The position numbers were made by a program, and so were the translations under genes. From assembly GCA_038212325.1 (NCBI GenBank), contig JBBQUQ010000096.1:1-12678 (forward strand): a DNA stretch of 12,678 bases, written 5' to 3'. Shown here piece by piece: positions 7,010 through 12,678 of this stretch. This DNA is from CAIVAT01 sp038212325 (GTDB lineage Bacteria > Bacteroidota > Bacteroidia > Bacteroidales > FEN-979). Every line of letters begins with the position of its first letter. Position 1 is the first letter of the stretch. The notes under the pieces were generated by a model that was not told the DNA's origin, did no database searches, and worked only from the letters and a program-made list of their open reading frames with translations.

Positions 7010-7267
7010 ATGGGCAGTATAAAAGCATTTTTCACCCTGGTATTGATTTTCGTTACCACGGCGGTTTTTTCACAGCAAAATGACAGTTTAAAGGTGCATC
7101 TGAACCACTACACCCTGACCGTTGGTGCCGGCTGGCAGGATTTTGCCGGGCTTGGACTGAAATTCTACTGGGAACCTGAATACAGGCTTAGCCTGGGTTT
7201 GGAACCAAGCACTTTCTTGTCGGAGGGGAATTCAAGGCGTTTCATTTCGGTGGGCTCCGTGGTTTGA
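7010..7267 (+). CDS. Short secreted protein, 85 aa, possibly a truncated barrel
   Basis: The ATG at 7010 is chosen because a signal peptide follows directly (GSIKAFFTLVLIFVTTAVFS then QQ); the open frame back to 6953 lacks protein character. About 62 mature residues remain, with beta-barrel-like text (YTLTVGAGWQDFAGLGLKFYW, EYRLSLGLEPSTF, RRFISVGSVV). This looks like the first two or three strands of an outer-membrane barrel that then stops. The stop at 7265-7267 is followed by about 100 bases that hold only the promoter of the next gene, and neither other frame continues convincingly. It may be a truncated gene, or a small periplasmic protein. I do not recognise a family. Confidence 0.5.
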   Translation: MGSIKAFFTLVLIFVTTAVFSQQNDSLKVHLNHYTLTVGAGWQDFAGLGLKFYWEPEYRLSLGLEPSTFLSEGNSRRFISVGSVV

Positions 7268-7290
7268 TAAAACGATTATTCTTCGTGCTT

Positions 7291-7323
7291 TTTGCAAAGC
7301 AGTGGCAACATTATGTATATTTG
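7291..7323 (+). promoter_or_regulatory. Bacteroidota-type promoter of the DUF4421 gene
   Basis: TTTG at 7291-7294 and TATATTTG at 7316-7323 match the -33 and -7 consensus elements, with a spacer of 21 bases. Transcription would begin near 7330, about 40 bases before the ATG at 7369. This is the best promoter match in the window. Confidence 0.6.
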
Positions 7324-7368
7324 TGTCATGATTTGCTTAATTGCGGATCAGCCAAATTTTAGACATGG

Positions 7369-8487
7369 ATGATGCATTTTAAATTCAATCGTGGATATTT
7401 AACACTGTTCTGCCTTTTAATGGTTCCGACTTCTTATGCGCAGGATCAGGGGCATAGGTGGTTTTCGGAAACGCCAAGGCCATTAGGCACACAACCTGAC
7501 TCGATCTATATTGTCAGTTTCACTGAAAACCTGACAACGAGGCTCTATTCTTCGGTAAAATATACCAGCTTCAGGATTGTTGATAACGAAGAGCACCAAA
7601 GCTTATCCTACCTGACCAACAGGAATTTCATTCTTGGAATTGGGGCTACGTATTCATGGTTTTCATTGAATATCGGGCTGAATTTCCCTTTTGTAAATAA
7701 GGATAATGATGTTTATGGCAGCACAAAGTATCTTGATTTGCAAACCCATATGCATTTTAGAAAATTCAATGCTGACCTTTACCTTCAATCCTATAACGGA
7801 TACTACCTGGCCAACTCAGGGAATATGATTAAGGATTGGCCTCAAACCGGTACATTTCAATCCCGGCCTGATATAAAAACCATTAATATCGGATACAATT
7901 TTCAGTATATCTTGAATAATAGAAAATTTTCCCTCAGGGCTATTTACTATCAGAATGAATGGCAAAAGAAGAGTGCCGGATCGTGGATTTTGGGCACCAA
8001 TTTCTTTTATTGTATAAACAGAAGCGATTCAGCATCGCTCATCCCTGAAAACCTTGCTAATCCTGATTTTTTATATGGAGCCTCATACAAACGGCAGGAT
8101 GTGCTGAATGTTGGCATTAATGGTGGTTATTATTACACCCTGGTCATTGCACGCCACGTTTTCTTTTCAATCGGAGTGACAGCAGGGCCGGGTATAGGCT
8201 CTTCATGGTTTGATATCAACGACAAATCTGTCATCTCCAGGTCTGGAGGTAAACTTGTTTTCACCGGCATGTTCAGGTCTTCATTGGGATATAACAGCGA
8301 GCGGATATTTATTGGCACCTTCTTCCTGAACCAGGCAGTTTTAAACCCCTTGCCCGAAAAATATAGCTGGAACTATTTAAACATGGGGAATTGCCGTATT
8401 CTTTTGGTTTACAGGTTCAAACTGCACAAGCCTATCAAAATGGCCAACCCCCGGTACTGGAATTTTTTATACAAAAAGGGAAATTAA
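7369..8487 (+). CDS. DUF4421 family envelope protein, 372 aa
   Basis: Exported protein of the DUF4421 family, typical of Bacteroidota and of unknown function. A signal peptide ends around residue 25 (TSYAQ). The mature start fits the family: DSIYIVSFTENLTTRLYSSVKYTSF broken by short turns, followed by many alternating strands (FILGIGATYSWFSLNIGLNFPF, YGSTKYLDLQTHMHFRKFNADLYLQ, FSLRAIYYQNEWQKKSAGSW, HVFFSIGVTAGPGIGSSW). This suggests an outer-membrane barrel. Two ATG codons stand next to each other at 7369 and 7372; either could start. The gene has its own strong promoter just upstream and is followed after 55 bases by the AsmA-like gene, which may be read through from it. Confidence 0.8.
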   Translation: MMHFKFNRGYLTLFCLLMVPTSYAQDQGHRWFSETPRPLGTQPDSIYIVSFTENLTTRLYSSVKYTSFRIVDNEEHQSLSYLTNRNFILGIGATYSWFSLNIGLNFPFVNKDNDVYGSTKYLDLQTHMHFRKFNADLYLQSYNGYYLANSGNMIKDWPQTGTFQSRPDIKTINIGYNFQYILNNRKFSLRAIYYQNEWQKKSAGSWILGTNFFYCINRSDSASLIPENLANPDFLYGASYKRQDVLNVGINGGYYYTLVIARHVFFSIGVTAGPGIGSSWFDINDKSVISRSGGKLVFTGMFRSSLGYNSERIFIGTFFLNQAVLNPLPEKYSWNYLNMGNCRILLVYRFKLHKPIKMANPRYWNFLYKKGN

Positions 8488-8542
8488 ACTCCATTGCGCC
8501 GTGCGCACCGATGTCAACCATTTACACAAATTTCCAAACAAC

Positions 8543-10285
8543 ATGATCAACCAGGAAGAGGCGCCCGTGGGAGGGAAAAGAAAATCAAAAAAAATCGCGA
8601 AGATAATTCTTGTGATCATCGCCATTATTTTTGTCATTGTAAGCGGCCTTTTTATTTATGGCTACTTCTTTTATGGAAAGCTGATCATATCATTCATCAC
8701 CGAGGCCGTTGAAAAGGAAAGCAAAGGATTGTACCATGCCAGCATCGGGAGCCTGAACCTGAATGTAATCAACGGGGATATATCAGTTAAAAACCTGGAA
8801 CTCATTCCCGACACGGCACATTACCGGAAAATGGCCCTGACCGACACCTTAACGCCCATGCTTTTTCAAATGAAAATGAAAAAGTTCACGCTGGAACGGT
8901 TTGGCATCATGCAAGCCATCTGTAACCGGAAAATCGAAATTACAGGTATCCGGTTCATTGCACCGGAAATCACAATTTACAGGATGAAAACCTCGGAACA
9001 AGCCAGGGAGGATAAACCTACGCAAAAGCTGATGTCGATCCCGTTGCCAAAGGGTTGGAATTCCATTCGCATCGGTAAAATCGAATTAAAAAAAGGCAGC
9101 CTCGATTTTTATGATCTTTCGGGAGATTCACTGGTCCACCAGTCTTTTCCTTCCTGTTTCATCATGATCAAGAACATCCTGGTTGATTCTGCTCACCAGG
9201 GTAAGCGGCGGTTGTTTAACGCGGATGATATCAGCGTTACGCTGAATGACATATCCCTAAAAACAAAGAACGGATTGAATGTAATATCCCTCGGTGAGAT
9301 TGGACTGTCAACCGCGGCGAACCAGGCTTACATCAAAGATTTTCATTTAATCCCTCAGTATGACCGGCATGAATATGCCAGGAGAGCTGTTTTCCAGACC
9401 GACCGGCTCGACATTTCAATCCATATGCTGAGTCTCAAACGGTTCAACCTGAGGGAACTCGTGCTTGGCGGAAAAATCAAGGCAGGTCTTTTGGAAATCG
9501 ACAGCCTCGTGGTGGATAGTTACCGCGACATGCGGATACCACGAAAACCCGGGTTCAAGCCGCCGATGCCGCAGGACGGGATCCGCAAGCTGAAGGCATA
9601 TCTCAAAATCGACACTGTTTCGTTTAAAAATGGAAAAGCGACCTATTCGGAGCAGGTCGGGATTGAGGCCGGTACCATCTATTTCGATAAAATGCACGGA
9701 ACACTCATGGGGCTTACGAATGATTCCGTTTTGCTCAATGCAGGCCTGGTATCGGAGTTGAAGGGGACGCTTTACCTTATGGGAAAAGGCAAGCTGGATG
9801 CCACCGTCAGGTTTAAATTTGGTGATAAACGGAATGCATTTACAGTTTCAGGCAACCTGGGTGAAACCGACCTCAGGGAGATCAACCCGATGCTGACGAA
9901 ATTGCTGCCGGCCGAAATATCAAGCGGCAAGGTGAAACAACTCATGATCCCGCTGATAACGGCCAATGATGATGTAGCAACCGGCCACCTTCTGTTCTAT
10001 TACAATAACCTCTCCATTGCCATGACAACCGAGAAGAAATCAACCTGGAACAGCGTTAAAAAAGGTGTGATCAATTTCGTGGCCAATGATCTCGTGGTGA
10101 ACAATGATAACCCCACAAAAAAAGGCAAAATGAAAACCGGCGTGATCGTATTCAACCGCGACAAGGAAAAAGGGATCATCAACTTTTTATGGAAAAGCAC
10201 GCTGAGCGGGCTGAAATCGACGATGGGGTTTAATTCGGAGGCGCAGAAAGAACTTATAAAAGCTGAGAAAGACAGGAGCAAATAA
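8543..10285 (+). CDS. AsmA-like membrane-anchored protein
   Basis: Protein of about 580 aa with one N-terminal membrane helix and a long exported part, in the style of AsmA/DUF748 proteins. A basic patch (GGKRKSKK, residues 10-17) precedes the helix at about 20-42, so the chain should cross the inner membrane once and lie in the periplasm. The first exported stretch (HASIGSLNLNVINGDISVKNLELIPD) is the typical AsmA opening, where long beta strands form a lipid-binding groove in better known relatives. Similar strand patterns recur (IRIGKIELKKGSLDFYD, LDISIHMLSLKRFNLRELVLGG, LKIDTVSFKNGKATYSE). The C-terminus ends in a charged helix. I chose ATG 8543; a GTG at 8501 in the same frame would add 14 residues before the basic patch. 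A role in lipid or outer-membrane homeostasis is inferred from the family only. Confidence 0.75.
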   Translation: MINQEEAPVGGKRKSKKIAKIILVIIAIIFVIVSGLFIYGYFFYGKLIISFITEAVEKESKGLYHASIGSLNLNVINGDISVKNLELIPDTAHYRKMALTDTLTPMLFQMKMKKFTLERFGIMQAICNRKIEITGIRFIAPEITIYRMKTSEQAREDKPTQKLMSIPLPKGWNSIRIGKIELKKGSLDFYDLSGDSLVHQSFPSCFIMIKNILVDSAHQGKRRLFNADDISVTLNDISLKTKNGLNVISLGEIGLSTAANQAYIKDFHLIPQYDRHEYARRAVFQTDRLDISIHMLSLKRFNLRELVLGGKIKAGLLEIDSLVVDSYRDMRIPRKPGFKPPMPQDGIRKLKAYLKIDTVSFKNGKATYSEQVGIEAGTIYFDKMHGTLMGLTNDSVLLNAGLVSELKGTLYLMGKGKLDATVRFKFGDKRNAFTVSGNLGETDLREINPMLTKLLPAEISSGKVKQLMIPLITANDDVATGHLLFYYNNLSIAMTTEKKSTWNSVKKGVINFVANDLVVNNDNPTKKGKMKTGVIVFNRDKEKGIINFLWKSTLSGLKSTMGFNSEAQKELIKAEKDRSK

Positions 10286-10292
10286 TTTTTTT

Positions 10293-10345
10293 AAATACGA
10301 ACGACGAACGACGGCAATGCACCAGGTTCGTACTTCGTCGTTCGT
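10293..10345. repeat. TACGAACGACGAA repeat, palindromic copy
   Basis: ACGAACGACGAA at 10297-10308 and TTCGTCGTTCGT at 10334-10345 form a perfect 12-bp inverted repeat with a 25-base loop, between the AsmA-like and DUF3575-like genes. The left part (AAA, TACGAACGACGAA, then ATGCACCAGGTTCG) recurs at 11196-11240. It could act as a hairpin terminator, although the following bases (CCTTCTTTG) are a poor T tract. A dispersed intergenic repeat is the simpler reading. Confidence 0.6.
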
Positions 10346-10380
10346 CCTTCTTTGTTTAATAATGCAACAACCTTGTTTAT

Positions 10381-11178
10381 ATGAAAGTAGTTAAGACTAT
10401 TCCGATTCTCCTTTTTGCTCTTACAATTCCAATTTCAGGGTTACGGGCGCAGGAAAAAGTTGATACATTTACTAAAGCAACTGATAACACTTCAACGAAA
10501 CAAAAGAAGGTAAAACAGGTTCCCCTGACCCCGTTGCATTGGAATACGATCAAATTCAACCCCACTCCGATGCTGGTTTCAAGCCCGAATAACATCACGT
10601 TCAGTTATGAACGAATGATAAACAGCAAAACATCCATATGTATTCAGGTGGGCTATCTTGAGTTTCCAACACTTTTTGCTGACACAGTCTTTAAAATTAT
10701 TACCATTCATAAGGGGACCAAGAATGGCATCAATGTTGCACTTGATTACCGGTACTATCCCTTTCAGCGAAACCGGCGGCCTGCTCCCGATGGCCTTTAC
10801 CTGGGGGCCTATTTGTCCTATTATGGGTTTCAATTTAAGAACGGTTTTGACATACTCAACGACACGCTTGTTCAAAACGGGCATATTAATGGAAAACTGA
10901 ACATGGTAAACCTGGGGGCTGAACTGGGATACCAGTTTATTTTCTGGAAACGCCTCTCCCTGGATCTCATACTCTTCGGGCCTTCCCTGTCGATGATGAA
11001 CGGAAGTTTGGAAATCGTCGGGAACCTTGACGAGAACCATATCAAAAACCTTGATTCGGAACTGGCTCAACGCCTGATGGACCGTTTCCCGCTGGTAAGA
11101 TCCCTGGTCACTGGTGAGGACCTCAAATTTTCAGGATCTAAAACGTCCGTTGGAACCGGGTTCCGTTATTCCATCTAG
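10381..11178 (+). CDS. DUF3575-like outer-membrane barrel protein, 265 aa
   Basis: Exported protein with a signal peptide ending near residue 24 (GLRAQ). A short polar stretch with Thr and Lys follows, and then a pattern shared with DUF3575-type outer-membrane proteins: WNTIKFNPTPMLVSSPNNITFSYERMI (split by turns), ALDYRYYPFQRNRRPAPDGLYLGAYLSYYGFQF and NLGAELGYQFIFWKRLSLDLILFGPSLS. The end (KTSVGTGFRYSI) fits a last barrel strand. Its function is unknown. It stands 43 bases before the sulfotransferase start and may share a transcript with it. A palindromic repeat precedes it, and I see no consensus -7 box in the short gap. Confidence 0.7.
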   Translation: MKVVKTIPILLFALTIPISGLRAQEKVDTFTKATDNTSTKQKKVKQVPLTPLHWNTIKFNPTPMLVSSPNNITFSYERMINSKTSICIQVGYLEFPTLFADTVFKIITIHKGTKNGINVALDYRYYPFQRNRRPAPDGLYLGAYLSYYGFQFKNGFDILNDTLVQNGHINGKLNMVNLGAELGYQFIFWKRLSLDLILFGPSLSMMNGSLEIVGNLDENHIKNLDSELAQRLMDRFPLVRSLVTGEDLKFSGSKTSVGTGFRYSI

Positions 11179-11195
11179 GTGGGATTTCATTTTTA

Positions 11196-11240
11196 AAGTA
11201 CGAACGACGAAGCAGACCCTTATGCGACGCACCAAGTTCG
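11196..11240 (+). repeat. TACGAACGACGAA repeat, half copy across the sulfotransferase start
   Basis: TACGAACGACGAA at 11199-11211 and CACCAAGTTCG ending at 11240 match, in the same order, the left arm and loop of the copy at 10293-10330. The right arm is missing here. The ATG of the sulfotransferase gene (11222) and its first six codons lie inside it. Confidence 0.5.
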
Positions 11241-12340
11241 ATTTTCCTGTTACCACACTTGCCGGAAGCACCCTTAAAAATTTTTTTGCCCTGCACAGGA
11301 GCCATGCTGTTGAACCACGATACAGGACGAAGTTTTACCTGACGGCTGCCGTTGCGGCCATATTCGAGATATTCAATTTCATCGAGAGAATCACTTGGCA
11401 AGGGCGCATCAGGAATCACAAACTCAAAACCCCGCCCATCTTTATCATCGGCTTCTGGCGAAGCGGCACGACGCTGCTGCATAACCTCATGTGCCAGGAT
11501 CCGGAGGCATCCTACACCACCACCTTCCAGGCAGTGTTCCCAAACCTTATGCTTACCCAGTCGTGGTGGCTGAAATCATTGCTCAATTATTTCATTCCGG
11601 AGGCCCGCCCATTTGACAATGTGAGGATGGATGTGGATTTTCCGCAGGAAGAGGAGTTCGGCATGATGAATGTGCAGCCGTATACCATCTACAAGTTTTT
11701 TATCTACCCGGCCGATTTTGACCGGATCATCGAGGAGGAGCTGTTTACCGGGAACCTGCCGCCCGAAAAGATCGCACAATGGAAGGAGCAATATGCGGCC
11801 ATGATCGCCAAAGCGGAGTTCAACACAGGGGGCTCAAGGTATATCGGGAAAAATCCGTGCAACCTTGCGCGGATCGGACTGCTGAAAAGCATGTACCCGG
11901 ATGCAAAGTTCATTTTCATACACCGGAATCCATACCAGGTCACCGAATCCCTGTATAAGTTCATCCTTTCGATCTTTGAGGGAGTGCAATTGCAGGATAC
12001 ACCCGCAACCTATACGCGGGAAACAGTGGTGAGGCTGTATGAGAAGATCATGCTGAACTATTTTCGCGACCGTGAAGCCCTGCCTGCTTCAGAACTCATC
12101 GAGATCAGGATGGACGAGTTTGTCAAAGATAAGCAAGGACACCTGAGGAAAATATACGAAACCTTCGGCCTGGGCGATTTTGAAAGGGTGTTGCCACACA
12201 TCGAGAAATTTCTTGTTGAGAATCCCTACGCAAAAGATGAACCCGTACAACCTGAGCCTGAAACGATCGCGCTCGTGAACCGGTATGCGGCATATGTGGT
12301 CAAAAAACTGGGTTACGCTCAAACTGAATCCTGGAAATAA
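11222..12340 (+). CDS. Sulfotransferase family protein (Sulfotransfer_3)
   Basis: PAPS-dependent sulfotransferase of about 372 aa, probably cytoplasmic. The 5'-phosphosulfate loop is Gly77-Phe-Trp-Arg-Ser-Gly-Thr-Thr84 after the strand PPIFIIG. The 3'-phosphate site is formed by Arg235 and Ser243 in FIFIHRNPYQVTES, with the normal spacing of eight. RYIGKNPCNLARIG between them and the C-terminal helix region (RMDEFVKDKQGHLRKIYETF) also fit the family. The acceptor cannot be told; carbohydrates, lipids and small molecules are all known in related enzymes. I start at ATG 11222 because FDFP and the following residues look like the family N-terminus; the frame is open back to 11114 but overlaps the previous gene. 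Both ends touch repeats: the start lies in a TACGAACGACGAA repeat, and the stop is directly followed by a long hairpin repeat. Confidence 0.88.
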   Translation: MRRTKFDFPVTTLAGSTLKNFFALHRSHAVEPRYRTKFYLTAAVAAIFEIFNFIERITWQGRIRNHKLKTPPIFIIGFWRSGTTLLHNLMCQDPEASYTTTFQAVFPNLMLTQSWWLKSLLNYFIPEARPFDNVRMDVDFPQEEEFGMMNVQPYTIYKFFIYPADFDRIIEEELFTGNLPPEKIAQWKEQYAAMIAKAEFNTGGSRYIGKNPCNLARIGLLKSMYPDAKFIFIHRNPYQVTESLYKFILSIFEGVQLQDTPATYTRETVVRLYEKIMLNYFRDREALPASELIEIRMDEFVKDKQGHLRKIYETFGLGDFERVLPHIEKFLVENPYAKDEPVQPEPETIALVNRYAAYVVKKLGYAQTESWK

Positions 12341-12429
12341 TCAAATGCAAAATGGTAAAATGGTAAAATGGTAAAATGGTTTGATAGCTCGGCGTTTGCC
12401 CTTTTACCATTTTACATTTTACCATTTGA
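12341..12429. repeat. Long hairpin repeat with 8-bp tandem units, copy 1
   Basis: The element begins directly after the sulfotransferase stop. It holds four AAAATGGT units (12349-12380), a loop TTGATAGCTCGGCGTTTG (12381-12398), and a right arm of TTTTACC/ATTTTAC units ending CATTTGA, which pairs with the initial TCAAATG. As single strand or RNA it would fold into a long hairpin and could stop transcription. Confidence 0.8.
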
Positions 12430-12574
12430 TAAATTCTCCCCCCCCCCCTCCTGTTTTCATCGCTGCAACACCCATTTTCAGGATTCAATTCACTAAAATC
12501 AAGGCTTTCAGAAGATCTTCCTAAAATGTGCGGAAAACAGTAAAAAGATAAAGGATAGGATGAATGGAAAATAA
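12430..12574. other. Spacer between hairpin repeats, no gene seen
   Basis: No plausible coding sequence. It contains a run of 11 C (12438-12448) and an 8-bp inverted pair CTGTTTTC (12451-12458) / GAAAACAG (12533-12540), which may be chance. Confidence 0.5.
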
Positions 12575-12670
12575 TCAAATGTAAAATGGTAAGATGGTAA
12601 AATGGTAAAAGGGTAAAAGGGTTTGATAGCTCGCCGTTTGCCATTTTACCATTTTACATTTTACCATTTT
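12575..12670. repeat. Long hairpin repeat with 8-bp tandem units, copy 2
   Basis: Same design as the copy at 12341: TCAAATG, five 8-bp units (12583-12622; AAAATGGT, AAGATGGT, AAAATGGT, then AAAAGGGT twice), loop TTGATAGCTCGCCGTTTG (12623-12640, 17 of 18 identical to copy 1) and right arm 12641-12670. It ends 8 bases before the window edge, so further copies may follow. Confidence 0.8.
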
Positions 12671-12678
12671 GTCTTTAA

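Noticed and set aside
10297..10345. The palindrome as an intrinsic terminator
   Set aside because: The loop is 25 bases and no proper T tract follows; its partial recurrence at 11196-11240 favours a dispersed repeat.
10579..11070. Minus-strand open frame of 163 residues opposite the DUF3575-like gene
   Set aside because: No family features; the plus strand has a signal peptide and barrel strands over the full length.
12300..12644. Open minus-strand frame of 114 residues over the right-hand repeats
   Set aside because: Its sequence (FYHFTILHLII repeats) is simply the translation of the 8-bp tandem units and runs across the C11 run; no protein features.
12341..12678. Possible CRISPR array from the regularly repeated units
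   Set aside because: Units of 8 bp are directly adjacent without unique spacers, and the two large copies are hairpins with a conserved loop. No cas genes nearby.

Overview
The window reads as chromosomal DNA of a Bacteroidota bacterium, probably Bacteroidales-like. The evidence is a type IX secretion (T9SS) sorting domain, promoters of the TAnnTTTG type, start codons without clear Shine-Dalgarno sequences, and several envelope families common in this phylum (DUF4136, DUF4421, DUF3575-like barrels, tricorn-type peptidase). I cannot place it to genus.

Left part (1-1268): a T9SS cargo gene that has lost its 5' part and carries a frameshift, then a decayed IS1595-family transposase remnant on the minus strand. 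Centre left (1269-5227): a complete secreted tricorn-type S41 peptidase (1085 aa) with its catalytic tetrad. A RAYT (HUH-type transposase) cassette follows, bracketed by a 12-bp inverted repeat; the RAYT gene is frameshifted at an A7 tract after its catalytic residues. Centre (5239-6867, minus strand): a frameshifted unrecognised gene fragment, an outer-membrane beta-barrel protein and a DUF4136 lipoprotein. The last two probably form an operon read leftwards from a divergent promoter region.

Right part (7010-12340, plus strand): a short secreted protein of 85 aa, a DUF4421 protein with a very good promoter, an AsmA-like membrane-anchored protein, a DUF3575-like barrel protein and a Sulfotransfer_3 family sulfotransferase. 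Almost everything here acts at the envelope: peptidase, outer-membrane barrels, lipoprotein, AsmA-like protein. The intergenic gaps on this side hold two small repeat families. One (TACGAACGACGAA) occurs before the DUF3575-like gene and again across the sulfotransferase start. The other is a pair of long hairpins built of 8-bp tandem units after the sulfotransferase stop, running to the right edge.

I see no convincing new multi-gene system. The most interesting signals are the repeat structures (RAYT ends, crosswise hairpin arms, a repeat overlapping a start codon) and three frameshifts. Each of the three is repaired by one extra A in an A run, or equivalently by a -1 shift there. No RNA genes, CRISPR arrays or defence genes were recognised.
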